64,000 bases of DNA, from positions 278,549-342,548 of the forward strand of contig JBBHKE010000396.1 in the NCBI GenBank assembly GCA_037447655.1. Direction: 5' to 3'. Of the stretch, positions 31,346 to 42,506 are shown one piece after another (within the stretch, counting starts at the first letter, position 1; each line of letters opens with the position of its first letter). Under the pieces are notes generated by a model that was not told where the DNA came from, searched no databases, and saw only the letters and a list, made by a program, of their open reading frames with translations. A program made the position numbers and the translations under genes. The stretch comes from Zygnema cylindricum (Eukaryota > Streptophyta > Zygnematophyceae > Zygnematales > Zygnemataceae).

Positions 31346-33811
31346 GATATGATTGTTTGTTTTATTTCCCCTCCCTTTTATTTTTATTTATTTGGGAGTT
31401 GTGGGTGATGAGAGAGAAAAGGAGATAACCTTTTTTCCACGATGTCATTTTTAACAATTTAAAAAGGACTAAAACCTCAAATGGTCAAATTTCTTATATG
31501 TTTTAACTACTATTATTGTAAATTATTCAATTCAGAAGAAGTTGCTCTTTATATTTTGATTATTTCAATTATACTTACAAAAAGAACAACAAATCCTGTC
31601 CCTTCGGGCTACAAAGGCTTTTCACTACAAAATATTTTACCATCTGCAATACGATACTGTATGCCATGTATTGTTAGAGTCATATGTGGAGTTAATAATA
31701 CTATATCTGTGCCTCTAAATTCTAGCCCTTGGATTTAAAAAAATATTATTAATTCTTCAAACGGTTCAAAATTAGCCAAATTCGTACTGTAACTTAACCT
31801 TTGCAATGTGCATCGCGTTTCATTATTAATGTTTTTGTTTTTTAGCCACTTAAATTAACTTTTCTCCTTATTCAAGTTTCTAGATTTCCATCTAGAGGTT
31901 GCCGGCCGAAAGGGAATATTCTTACCTTTTTACTGCAACTGTTGGATTATCAAATAAATGTTTTGACAAGTGTGCACCATGAGAATTAGATTGAAGAGGT
32001 GAGGAAACATAATCATAAACATAAATATAAACATAAACACAAAATTAAACATTAATAACTAAACTGTAGCATGCTGTGTGTGTGTTGTTCCCATCACAGT
32101 AATTGTCCAGTAGTTAATTTCAACAGTCAATCAATAAATCTTTGATGTGCCATAAGTTAAATGTGTAATTATTGAAGTTTGTTCGGAATTCATCTATCTT
32201 GTTGGTATGTTGCATATCGAGCTTCGAGCTCTATAGAGAAACTAGTAAAATAACACGTCGAGATATTTTTGTCATGTTCATTTTTGGCCTCATATCGAGT
32301 ATCAAGAATCTAGCCACGATACCAACAGTACAGAAAAGTTTTATATGAGACCCAATGAATATATCATAGTTCAAAAGTAGGCTTTTTTATGGTAGGCCTT
32401 TGGTAGGCGCACAAAACTTTGCACAAAACTCGCGCAACGTAGGCATACTGTATGTGTGTGCGTCGTGCACACTCCTGTACGAACGTCCGTTTCATTTTAA
32501 AACTTTTCAAGTTCAGGAGCCCCCAAGCAACAAATCAAAAACAAAATAGAAAGAAGTACCCAAATTTCAGTAAGTTCTCCAAAACAAAAACAGGAAATTT
32601 AAACTTCTTTCTCATAAAAGCTTCTTCCGAAATTACCATTTTTCTAAAATGGATTTTGTCATACACCAGTTGATTATTTAACTAGAAGAAATCAAAACCA
32701 GCACGTTAGGTTTTCAAATTTTACTAAACAAAAATTCAACAATGTATAATTAAAAGAAATTATAACCATTAAATACTCACCGCCATAATTTTTTTTTATA
32801 AACTTTCTCTTTTGTTCCCTTGGTAAATCCACACTAATCCGATCTCTCTTCGCACACTGTATCCCCATAAAAAAGAAAAACCACCAAAACGAGTGTTAAC
32901 CAGCTGTCCTATGCCATTCTTTGATTATTTATACATTTTTGTATACAAAAATGACAAATAATTTCACATTAATAATGATAAATCCACGATTGAGAATCCA
33001 AACTGAAATTTCGAGTTAGAAGTTGTGACATTCCACATTTTCCTCCACATTTTGCCCTCCTCGTCCTCCTTTTTCTCCTTCGCCTCTCTTTTGACACTAC
33101 ACCATGTATCCTTGTTAGCTTCAATATTTTTTCCTCCGCTTTGTTTTCTCCTCCACTTTCATCACCTTTTCCCCGCACACACATGTTGGATCATTAATCC
33201 GACGGTTGTGATGAAAAGGTTATGATCTTACCTTCCAATTGGCGGTCTCCTAACGGAAATCGGAAAGGTGTGCACGGATAAAAGTTGATTAAAGTGGCCA
33301 AAAAAACATACACTAATAACAATGTATGGTGTACTTTTAAAACCACCACCTGGTTCATCTACCTCCAATCTTCCCCTCTTCTGCTTCCTCTGCCTCCTCT
33401 CACCCCTTCGGCTTAACCTTGCTAATTTTTCCCCTTCTACCGTACTCTCCCTCTCTTAACTTTTTACTTAAACTTATTCCTCTCTCGCTACTCTTCTCAA
33501 CCATAACATTTTTCCGCATTATCTCCTCCCTCCCCTCACTTTCCAATGCCCTCTTGATAAATTTATATTCCCTTACCCCACTTCCCCACTCTGTTTCTCT
33601 CTCTCTCTCTCACGGTATATAATAAAGTTAAGATTAACCGCGTCAAAAATGAAGATACATGATTCCCAATTCATCTCCGTTCAGTTCACAGTTCCCAGCA
33701 GTTGTTAACTCCTAAGAAACCAGATAGTTTGCGTTTTTTAAAACGACGTACATGATGAATTTACTCTGTATTTTATTTCATTTTTTTATACGGTTCATTC
33801 ATTTGTACAAG
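31346..33811. other. AT-rich spacer
   Basis: No gene or transposon is recognised. A pyrimidine-rich patch occurs at 33360-33615 ending in a CT microsatellite (about 33595-33610). Confidence 0.55.
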
Positions 33812-33813
33812 TA

Positions 33814-34013
33814 CACCGCGAATCGTTATTAGCGTTATGAACTCTATATCGGCGCCCCAAAATTTTGACATTAATACCTTAAATAGAATAAACTACACTA
33901 TTTAAGGACGTGGACCATAATCTGCCACGTTTCCTGGTACTAAATTAGAATAAATGACGCTATTTTTTTCTTGACACTAATAATTTCTCAACGCTAATAA
34001 CGATTCGCGGTTG
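33814..34013. mobile_element. Small inverted-repeat element, copy 1
   Basis: Ends CACCGCGAATCGTTATTAGC... and ...GCTAATAACGATTCGCGGTTG are inverted repeats of over 20 bp. TA flanks both sides (33812-33813, 34014-34015), as expected for Tc1/mariner-type MITEs. It has no coding capacity. Confidence 0.75.
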
Positions 34014-34113
34014 TAGTGTTCAGATACAGAATGGTTCAGTCAAGGCCAAATTCAGAAATAGGTAACCACCCTTCTCCCTCTCCCTCTCCCTCTCCCTCTC
34101 CCTCTCTCTCACC

Positions 34114-34244
34114 TCATTTACACCGTTTTCGTATAGTACGTGTACGACAAATAAGTTGCCAACGTTCTCGACTTAAAATTTATCGGCTTTTTCAAACAGT
34201 AACAATCCACAGTAAATAAGAATTTATCCATCGCCACATAGAAC
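34114..34244 (-). pseudogene. Truncated duplicate of a WSC exon
   Basis: On the minus strand it encodes FYVAMDKFLFTVDCYCLKKP and SYTYYTKT, identical to the C-terminal half of the exon at 35053-35357. The upstream half is replaced by unrelated sequence at the duplication breakpoint, and one extra base (CACCG for CACG) alters the last codons. It is a pseudogene fragment. Confidence 0.88.
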
Positions 34245-34389
34245 AATGTCTTTTTTGTCGATTTAACGCAACTGCCGTTTCTATAAACAAAACATCTTGA
34301 CCTTGTTGCGAAAACATTTTGATCAAACATTTTTTGAAATTTCTAATTTCTTCCCAAACATCTTCGTCGACGCCTCGTGTCGATCCTTC

Positions 34390-34620
34390 GTGCTGCCCAA
34401 AAGAGAGACAAAAAGAGACAAAAAGAGAGACAAAAAGACACCAAAAGAGAGAAAAAGAGACAAAAAGAGACAAAAAGATTGACAAGAGAGAAAAGAGACG
34501 AAAAGAGAGACAAAAGAGACGAAAAAGTGAGACAAAAGGAGGGAGGTAAAAGAGAAACAAAAAAGTGACCAAAAAGAGACAAAAAGAGATAGAAAAGAGA
34601 GGAAAAAATGACGAAGAACC
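34390..34620 (+). repeat. (AAAAGAGAC)n-like low-complexity tract
   Basis: It consists of irregular repeats of AAAAGAGAC/AAAAAGAGACAAA. All six frames give biased peptides (Lys/Arg/Asp or Phe/Leu/Ser), which should not be read as proteins. It lies between the two duplicated blocks. Confidence 0.9.
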
Positions 34621-34751
34621 AATATTGACATAGTAAAACATCGGAACCAAAATTTTGAACATTCTATTAAAGTTCTCCTATGGAAAAAAAGTTGGTATTA
34701 TAATGTCATATGTCATTCCCCCAATAATTTCCTAAAAACAAAGTGGGCAAC

Positions 34752-35182
34752 TACACCGCGAATCGTTATTAGCGTTATGAACTCTATATCGGCGCCCCAA
34801 AATTTTGACATTAATACCTTAAATAGAATAAACTACACTATTTAAGGACGTGGACCATAATCTGCCACGTTTCCTGGTACTAAATTAGAATAAATGACGC
34901 TAATTTTTTCTTGACACTAATAATTTCTCAACGCTAATAACGATTCGCGGTGTAGTGTTCAGATACAGAATGGTTCAGTCAAGGCCAAATTCAGAAATAG
35001 GTAACCACCCTTCTCCCTCTCCCTCTCCCTCTCCCTCTCCCTCTCTCTCACCTCATTTACACGTTTTCGTATAGTACGTGTACGACAAATAAGTTGCCAA
35101 CGTTCTCGACTTAAAATTTATCGGCTTTTTCAAACAGTAACAATCCACAGTAAATAAGAATTTATCCATCGCCACATAGAAC
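34752..35182. repeat. Segmental duplication, copy 2 (probable source)
   Basis: This 431-bp block matches 33812-34244. Because the WSC exon continues intact past 35182 here, this is the likely parental copy. It contains the inverted-repeat element at 34754-34952. Confidence 0.93.
34754..34952. mobile_element. Small inverted-repeat element, copy 2
   Basis: At 199 bp, its ends CACCGCGAATCGTTATTAGC and the exact complement are flanked by TA on both sides. Internal sequence GGCGCCCCAAAATTTTGAC links it to relatives at about 50.64-50.79 kb and 52.90-53.06 kb. Confidence 0.8.
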
Positions 35183-35357
35183 CCGTCTTTATATCCTTTA
35201 CAAATAACGGAACAACGGTTTGCTCCATATGTCTGGGGCCAAACGTCCGTTTTTCGAGAAGTTCTCGTTCGATAAACGTATCCCCCGAAATCGTACGCAC
35301 TCAAATAAATTTGGTAGAAACCGGGGGGATTGGTACTATTGACGCCGTACTTACAGC
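35053..35357 (-). CDS. WSC-domain exon (last exon of a minus-strand gene)
   Basis: The exon opens after an acceptor CAG preceded by a long CTTTTCCC polypyrimidine tract and ends at TGA 35055-35053. It encodes one complete module: (G)CKYGVNSTNPPGFYQIYLSA, WPQTYGANRCSVICKGYKDG, DCYCLKKPINF and YYTKTCK. Its six visible Cys and the NST-P-G start correspond to exon 3 of the + strand gene, with the same phase-1 junction. It is in frame without correction. I could not find earlier exons with a signal peptide between here and the gap at 36715, so the gene is partial or its 5' end lies in unrecognised sequence. Confidence 0.72.
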
Positions 35358-36714
35358 CTGCTTAAGGGAAAAGGGAAAGGGGAAACGGAAGAAGGGAAGG
35401 GAAAAGGGGAAACAGAAAAAGGGGAAAGGGGAAACGGAAAAAGGGAAAAGAGGAAAAAGAAAAAGGGAAAAGAGGAAACAGGAAACGGGTTATTTTTTAT
35501 AATATCCAAACTATTTTGATTCTTTTACATGTAACTTTCTTTTTTTTCATACAAACCACTTCTATATTTACACTATTAGACAATAATGTGTTGCCAATAT
35601 TTTAGAAATATATCAATTTAGAAGAAATATTACGTATTATTAGAAATATTTAGAAAAAAAATTGCAGCATTGTTTGAAAAATAGATTATCTTGGTCTCCA
35701 TTCTTTCTCTCAAAGTTCATTTTTTTGTTTTTACACAAAAGACAGAACATGAAATTTAAGAAAAATTATGCAATTCACAATTTTCCGTGAATAAAATTGC
35801 ACAAAAAACAAAGAAATGCAACCAAAAAGAAAGAAAAAATAAATAACAAAAAAAAAATGGTATTGTACTCGAATGCTGATTGAGATTGTAAAAGAAAATA
35901 CATAATTCATATCCGTGAAAAAATAAATAATAATAATTAAAATAAAATGAAACAAATAAATAAAAAGAAAGAAAACGAGAAGTTTATCGAACCACCAATA
36001 TGATCAATAGATTATTCAACGAACCTGTGCCTAAATAAATAAATAAAAAGAAAATGAAACAAACAAAAAAAAAAAGGAAAAAGGGTAGCACAGAAAATAG
36101 TATGACTACTCACCAGCGGGTTTTAAAGGAGGGGGAGGAGGGTGAGCTGAAAAACAAAAAACAAAAAAACGTCAGTCTGTCTGTCGCCAACCTCTCACCC
36201 ACTCTCCTTCTCTCCTTCTCTCCTTCTCCCCCTTTGTTTCGTTTCCTCCCCTTTAATCCCCTGTTATTTCCCAACACCCAGTAATCCTCTCGCTCCTCCT
36301 CCCTCCTCTCCCACTTTTAGCTTCTTGAAAAAATAAAAGAAGTCAAGTTTCTACTCAGCTTTCTCTTTCTCGGCACCCAGTAAAATAAAATAAAATTAAA
36401 TTAAAAAAACAAAAACAATATAAAAATATAGTATACATATTATATATAAAGGATTGCAAATAAAATCCACCTTTCATAAAACATAAGGAATCATATGCAA
36501 AACACAACCATTTTTTATTGATTTTCCTATTTTTATTATTTTAGTTTTAGAGGATTTTTAAATAATAATTCTTCCCAGAGAAAAACACACACAAAAAATA
36601 CACACTCTCGGCCGGAATTTGAATATGTGTTTGACCGAATAATCGATAATATTAAAAACATAATTACGGAGCATTTAAAAAAAAATTTTAAATCTGAACT
36701 TGAAAATCATGATA
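35358..36714. other. Intron/spacer upstream of the minus-strand WSC exon
   Basis: It begins with a GGGAAAAGG-type purine tract (35365-35490) that would be the intron polypyrimidine tract on -. The rest is AT-rich sequence and a CTCCTTCTC patch near 36190-36310. No exon is recognised. Confidence 0.5.
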
Positions 36715-36724
36715 NNNNNNNNNN
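36715..36724. other. Assembly gap (10 N)
   Basis: Ten undetermined bases. The true gap size is unknown. Confidence 0.99.
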
Positions 36725-37129
36725 GTAAGTTAATCTCTAACGTATCTCAAATCATCTATCCCAGACACTCATTCATAAAATTCTGAAGCCATATAAAAAC
36801 TCCAAGATTTTCAGGAGAGAGGATCTACGGTAGAAATATATCAACAATTGAGACTAATCGTTTTGATTAACGAGTTATCTCGTTAAAGTCATTAAGATAA
36901 ATGCCGCCTGAGATCACTCAGAATGGAAGTGTTTCCACTTTAACTACACTCAACTAAGGATGGTTCCACCGTCAATAAGAACACACTTGATCTCACCCAA
37001 CTCCGATAGGATCTCCGAATTAGACTCAGACTTAACACGTAAGACCCCCTGCTACTTCAGGTGTATTAAAGTGCGTTGTTAAAATAAATGTAACGGCAAC
37101 ATGTAAATAAAATTGTTGCGTGAAATTAT

Positions 37130-37440
37130 GTGGACTTCATCGTCCCCCAGAATGCACAATTCAGACTCAGATTAAGCCTCTAGGATAGCCTCAACCCACT
37201 CTAGTTCACACAAGAATAACTGCCACCTTGGTAGGAATCAACTCACATCAATTTCACCTTTGTGAAGGTAAGACTCACTAGAGTCCGCCGTAAATAGAAT
37301 TACTGAAATTGCTCTATTGAGCAATTAGTTTTGCTAATCAGAGTTAACAACTATATAAAGATGGCATCTAGGAGAGAGGACTTTTAGAACCTCAAAAATA
37401 TACCGAAGTCTTAAAATACTTACTCACAGACCCTATCTAC
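37130..37440 (-). repeat. LTR 3'-end fragment, minus strand
   Basis: On the minus strand it carries the blocks seen at the end of the copia LTRs of the first stack: CCTCTCTCCTAGATGCC, AATTGCTCAATAGAGCAATTTC, GGCGGACTCTAGTGAGTC, ATCCTAGAGGCTTAATC and CTGAATTGTGCA. The order is the same, so it is a homologous LTR end. No GGTTATGGG primer site follows it. Confidence 0.65.
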
Positions 37441-37639
37441 TAAACTCTATGCAATCTCTAATTGAATGGACAACACTTCGGGATGTAATGTGATTGGATG
37501 GCCCGCGTGAGCGCTAGTAGCCAAAAATTGTTCTTTTGGCGGCTTATGCCCAAAAAACTATGGATTGACACGTGGTAGCTCTCCATTTGATACCATAAGA
37601 GAAGGGGACAAAGCCATGGCGTTGGATGTGGAAGGTATA

Positions 37640-37965
37640 GTGTTATTACTGGTGTTGTATCAATGCCGTACAAAATCCATGGCGACTAGCGTACTTCCGA
37701 CTTGTACAGTTTTGTACTTTACACTCTTTTGATTAGTCGACATAGATAGGGTTTGGGAGTAGGGGTTTAGGACTTAGGTAATTTAGATCTCCTCTCTCCT
37801 AGAGAGTGTCTATATATATTTGTTGACTTTGATCAGCCTTAACTAACTGCTCACTCGAACAAAGCCATAACTAACTGCTCACTCAAACAAATTCAGTGAT
37901 TTTTTTTGTCGCGGTCTCAAGGGAGTCATATTTTCACGTGGGTAAAGTTGGTAAGAGTTGTGGGA
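37640..37965 (+). repeat. LTR U3/R fragment, plus strand
   Basis: The GTAC-rich block (GCCGTACAAAATCC, GCGTACTTCC, TTGTACAGTTTTGTAC) is followed by TTTTGATTAGTC, CTTAGGACTTAGGTAATTT, CTCTCTCCTAGAGAGTG and TTCAGTGATTTTTTTTG. It aligns with the E LTR in the same order. A duplicated CATAACTAACTGCTCACTC (37842-37884) is private. It stands next to the opposite-strand LTR fragment. Confidence 0.65.
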
Positions 37966-38500
37966 CTATGGAGTACATAAAATTTCAAATGCCTCGTTGT
38001 GGTTCAACAACTAGCAACGAGGCCCTCTCACCGCTAAAAGAACAACTAGCGACCAGACTACTTCGTCGAGCAACCAGACGACCACGTCGTTAATTCGCCT
38101 ACGAGGGACAAAGCCGTCTTATTTTTGAACTAATGACCAGGCTACCTCGTCGAGCGATCATGCTGCCTCATCAACAGTTCAACATGGTCGTGTTAGAAAA
38201 TGTCAACAATGGAAAAAATATTTATACTGAAACAAAAAAATACCACTCAACAATGAAGAAAGACAAGCTCACAATGAAGAAAAAAAGAAACATCTTTGTA
38301 TTAGTTTGAGGGATATGGTTTTTTGTTCACATTAAAATTTTCACAACTCGTTATAGGTCGTGAATAGATGTATCTCCTCTATTTCTCTTTACCCCAATTT
38401 ATGGTCAAACATGTGTTCATCAAACTTCTCTTCCCTTACCTCCCCTTCCTCATTTACCCATGATATCATAGCCACTTCACAATTTACATTACCCACAACT
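37966..38500. other. Spacer with CGTCG-type hairpins
   Basis: It contains GCCTCGTTG...CAACGAGGC (about 37991-38023) and ACTACTTCGTCGAGC-like units that resemble the hairpins in the N and Q LTRs, so part of it may be LTR debris. No gene seen. Confidence 0.4.
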
Positions 38501-38509
38501 AATCATTAG

Positions 38510-39945
38510 CCCCTTTAGTTGTAAGCTTGTTTTTTTTTTTGGGTTGAATGTGATTATAGGTTGACCAATTCACCTTCCATGAGTTGGCCACTAAGCACTA
38601 GGAAATAATTTTAATTGCTACCTTCTATAGGATTTGAGGTAGAGCCCCAAACTAATGCCACCACTTCCACGATGATATCTTTTTAGCATAAGCTTTCTTT
38701 GACTCTCTACCAAAGACACCCTCAAAACCTCGATACTTAGTTCCATGTGGTCCTCCGGTTAGTCCTCCATATTTGGTAACATCCTTTCAAGCATTGTCTA
38801 GAAGCATTACATTACCCTTCCATTTGGATGTTCCCCATAGGCAACACTATGGTACTCAAGATATAGTACAAAGCCGACCACATACATGGGTATATGTGCC
38901 ATCTCCCATCTAAGTATCAAAGATGTCTTCAGCTCCTCCAAAATTTGTCGGCCTTCCTAATTTTTTTCTCCTCCATTGTTGAATAACTTCTGCAAAGACT
39001 GCCCAATCATGCAAAAACCATCATGAATATTTAGCACATTTGAGGCCCCATTGTCACACTCCCGCATCAGCCGAACCATATGCTCTCAAACTATCAGAAC
39101 CACCATCATCCTCATCCGAAACTTTGGGCTTAAAATATTGCCTTTAATCTTAGCCCCCTCGAACTTGTATATAGCCGTGGCCATCCACTACTTGAAACCA
39201 TCATCAAATATTAAATACTCCATGTTGTCTTTCATCCATCATCAAATATTTAGCACTCCATGTTGTGTTTCATCTAGAAAAACCTCTAGAGCATGACCAA
39301 ATTTGTTGCTAATGTGGTCTCTCCAAGTTTATAAAGCTAAAATGTAGAGGTATTTTTGAACCTGGCTACACTCATGTGAGATTCTTGATGAATTTCACAC
39401 CATTTTTGCCTCCCATAACGCTTCTAAAATAAATGCTAACTTGTCCCAATCCTTAAACATCAAGTTCAATAGGGGGGTAGAGCATGGTATCCACGTGATG
39501 AAAGGGTACTTACTCAAGTGCACTGAGGCAACTGCCTTTTTCCCAACTGCAAAATCTATCACAACTTACACGACATGCTGGACCCGCAACGCAAGAACTC
39601 CCATCTCCATCACCTAACAAATGTATTCCGCATCCTTGATTTGCCCACTAGTGTTTTCCGCCGTAAGAAACATGTCACCTTTAGAGGTGATACTTAGAAT
39701 GTTAAGGAGAGGGGTTTCATCAACAACTATCCCACCGTTTAATCTGATCGAGGCATTGGTGACTTCTATCGTCTCCACGTAGCTTGCCAAATTGTTAATG
39801 ACCGTCGCCTTGGTCTCAAATAGGAGACGACTTCTCATGGCGTTGTAGTAAGCTAACTTGTAAGACCCCCCTATCTCATGGGTTTTGATCAATGTTGCCT
39901 TAAAAAAGGGTCATCCAATAGTTGGAACGCCACGCCATTATCAGA
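38510..39945 (-). pseudogene. hAT-superfamily transposase pseudogene (DUF659 and hATC regions)
   Basis: Stops and frameshifts are frequent but the order of hAT motifs is clear on the minus strand. Near 39940-39830 is PFFKATLIKTHEIGGSYKL/YYNAMRS. Then come GDMFLTAENTSGQIKDAEYI (about 39690-39614), KYPFITWIPCSTPLLNLMFK (equivalent to the PCAAHCLDLMLED region), EGAKIKGNILSPKF and RECDNG. Near 38900 is LRWEMAHIPMYVVGFVLYLE (the RRW...LHAAGYFLNP region). The dimerisation end is LPQIL, KVAIKI and VNWSTYNHIQPKKKN (the RNWS...IHSKKRN region) near 38570. The N-terminal BED zinc finger and terminal repeats were not found. Confidence 0.75.
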
Positions 39946-40199
39946 CAAAAAATAGGGTGCGCACCGGTTTGCTCTCGGTCCGCTTACTCCTCATCTCCTT
40001 TCATACGGTCCTCCTCTTAATATAAGTATTACTTTTGATGCATTTGTTGCTATAACCACTTTTCTCTCACCTTCCCTCTCTCATTCGGAAAAAAATCTCC
40101 TCATTGACACTTTTCCCCCACTATAAACTCAAACACGTCCGACCTATTCAATTTTTTGATCTTCACCCTACACCTTCACCTCGTCAAATCTGTCTCGAT

Positions 40200-40519
40200 T
40201 TTTCCCCCACCTCCCCTACTGTCTTGTAGAAACTAGTAGGCACGCCTCCCTTGCATATGCTTATTCGATTGGTGCCTTTGCCTCTCTCATATCAGCTCCT
40301 ATCTCTCAAAGTTATTTTAGGGCGACCTGATGCCCTACTTTGGAAAAATGTTGTACACTGCCCTCTTTATTAACAACACTTATAATCTCATCCCCTTCGT
40401 ATTGGTCGAAAAGCAATCGAATCCAAATAGATTTTTCAAATTAAGCAAAAAATGGATGGATCGGCGAAAAATATATAACCTCCTTGGTCAAAGATTTCTC
40501 CCAAATTTACGGTATTGAG
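40200..40519 (+). pseudogene. Copia relic P, left part (linker to RT start)
   Basis: The plus-strand reading NNTYNLIPFVLVEKQSNPNR, then FFKLSKKWMDRRKI and LGQRFLPNLRY, is a decayed version of the copia RT start (N-TW-LVPLP...KWVFK-K...RYKARLVAQGF). It stops at the insertion point of element N and resumes at 46282. Confidence 0.6.
40515..40519. repeat. Target-site duplication of element N, left copy
   Basis: TTGAG, identical to 46282-46286. Confidence 0.93.
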
Positions 40520-41029
40520 TGAAAGATTACAAACCAAATAAAATACACACACAACAATGGTGTTCCTCCAAAAGCATTCAATATATTAAGCACAATGCAA
40601 ATACAACTCCTTTTCTTCCTTCGTTTTACTTTTGACCTTTCTACGCCTCTTTAACAAGCTACGCCTCCAAAAGATAGATAAACCACTAAGTCCCAACAAG
40701 TATATATATGTACACAACTAAAACGTGTAAGAGTCAACGCGCCGAAACATACGACCAAAAACTGCGAACCAATTTGAACAACACGGTAAGACTAGAAAAG
40801 GTCAACCGTGAACCAAATTGAACTACACGGTACGACTAGACTTACGTGAAACGAATCAAACAAACATTTTCTATGTCACTTCAAATATCCAGCGACGAAA
40901 CTACTTCGTCGCTAACTTCTACGTCACTTCAAATATCTTGCGACAAGACTACTTTCGTCGCTAGTCGTCGCTACTTTAGCTACGAGAGTATCTCGTCGCT
41001 AAGTAAGTGCTCAGTAAAATATCCTAACA
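40520..41029 (-). repeat. Element N 3' LTR
   Basis: The LTR is 510 bp. On the plus strand it reads TGAAAGATTACAAACC ... AATATCCTAACA. It contains three hairpins in 40891-41000: AGCGACGAA/TTCGTCGCT, a TTGCGACAAG...TTTCGTCGCTAG unit and AGCTACGAGA...TCTCGTCGCT. Confidence 0.93.
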
Positions 41030-41040
41030 TTCCCCCTCTT
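41030..41040 (-). other. Polypurine tract of element N
   Basis: On the minus strand AAGAGGGGGAA directly precedes the LTR TGTTAGG. Confidence 0.7.
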
Positions 41041-41063
41041 GCTGAGACACTCAAAGCCCCCTC

Positions 41064-42506
41064 TTACTCCATGCCCACTAACTTCTTTCCCATTTCATAG
41101 ACTTCCTTCAATGTTGCTTTGGTTAACATATTGGCAACTTGTTCTTCTATAGAAACAAACAAAAGTTCAACTTCTTTTTCCGCAACCAAATCTCGAACAA
41201 AATGCCACTGAATTTTAATGTGTTTAGTGCCCTTATGCAAAATAGGATTTTTACTAAGTGCAATGGAAGACATGTTATCACTTAGTATTTGCATGCATTC
41301 TTTTTCCACTCCAACCTCCAATAGATATTCTCTCATCCACACAACATTCTTTGGAGCATGACATGCAGCCATATACTCTGCCTCCGTTGATGAAAGTGCC
41401 ACGGTAGGTTGCAAACAAGAATTCCACGAGATGGCTCCCCCTGCAAGTAAAAACACATATCTTGACGTAAACCTTCCCGAATCATGGTCCCCTCCATAGT
41501 CAGCATCACAATATCCATAACAACTCAAGCTCTCATTTTTTTTATAAACTATTCCAAGACTAAGTGTTCCTGCCAAATACCTAAATATTCTCTTCACCGC
41601 CTCCCAATGTATTTTTTTTCGGATTGCCACAATACCGACTAACGACACTCACTGCGGCACTAATGTTAGGTCTAGTAGCGACACTTAAATACATCAACCT
41701 ACCGACCGCCTCCCTATACGGAACATCAACCTTGGGACTTTTAACAAAATAAGAAAGCTTATCACGAGGATCAAGGGAGTTCCAAGTGGCTTACAATCTA
41801 AGAACCCAAATCTTTCAAGTACCTCTTTTGCATATTGTTCTTGGCTCAACTTAATATCTCCGTTCCTCCTCCTCTAAATCTGAATTCCCACAATGTATTG
41901 TGCATCTCCTAAGTCTGTGATTCTAAAATACTTATGAAATTCAATCTTTAATTCTCTAAGTAAATCCAAGCTGTGAGAGATAGAAATGAAATCATCTACG
42001 TAAACACTGAAAATTACCATGTCTCTACCTTCTCCCCGAATATACACTCTATAATCTGCAGTAAGCCTAATAAATCCCAAAATTAGTAAGACTTTGTGAA
42101 GCTTATGGTTCCATGTCCTTGGTGTCTGCTTCAAACCATACAAAGCCTTCCACAACCTCCATAATTTTCCATTCTTTCAAGGAACTCTTTATGGAATTTT
42201 CATATACACCTTATCTTCTAATTCTCCATTTAAGAAAGCTGTCTCTACATCCATCTGTTGGATATGCATTCCTTCCGCCGCCGCCATTGCAATAATTGCT
42301 CGCAAAGAATCAAACTTAACCACAGGAGCAAAAGTCTCTGAATAATCAATACCCTTCTTCTGTTGAAAGCCTTTACATACTAACCGCGCCTTATACTTAA
42401 GAATTTCTCCTGAGGCACCCGTCTTTGTCTTAAAAACCCACTTTGAGTCTATCGCCTTCTTACCAACTGGTAAGTCTACTTCTTCGAAGCACCTATTTGC
42501 TTTCAC
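41064..42506 (-). pseudogene. Element N reverse transcriptase and RNase H
   Basis: RT starts FEEVDLPVGKKAIDSKWVFK, YKARLVCKGFQQKKGIDYSE, TFAPVVKFDSLRAIIAMAAA, MDVETAFLNGELEDKVYMK (42506-42189). After a break come LYGLKQTPRTWNHKL and SVYVDDFISISHSL (42155-41874), DLGDAQYIVGIQI, and RNase H from 41648: YCDADYGGDHDSGRFTS, SSTEAEYMAACHAPKNVVW, LSDNMSSIALSKNP, HKGTKHIKIQWHFVRD and VANMLTKATL. The YVDD box and RNase H acidic residues are retained, but at least three frame breaks split it. Confidence 0.92.

Larger units (their letters stand above)
33812..34244. repeat. Segmental duplication, copy 1 (inverted-repeat element plus WSC exon end)
   Basis: This 433-bp block is nearly identical to 34752-35182. 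It contains a complete small inverted-repeat element (33814-34013), a (CTCCCT)n run (34071-34105) and the 3' half of the minus-strand WSC exon (34114-34244), which is cut at CATAGAAC. Confidence 0.93.

Noticed and set aside
34192-34662. Phe/Leu/Ser-rich minus-strand frame of 156 codons
   Set aside because: It reads the (AAAAGAGAC) tract in reverse. The apparent membrane character is compositional. Only its last part overlaps the duplicated WSC exon.
39614-39892. Stand-alone 92-residue gene
   Set aside because: Its sequence fits the middle of a hAT transposase and continues in other frames on both sides, so it is part of that pseudogene.
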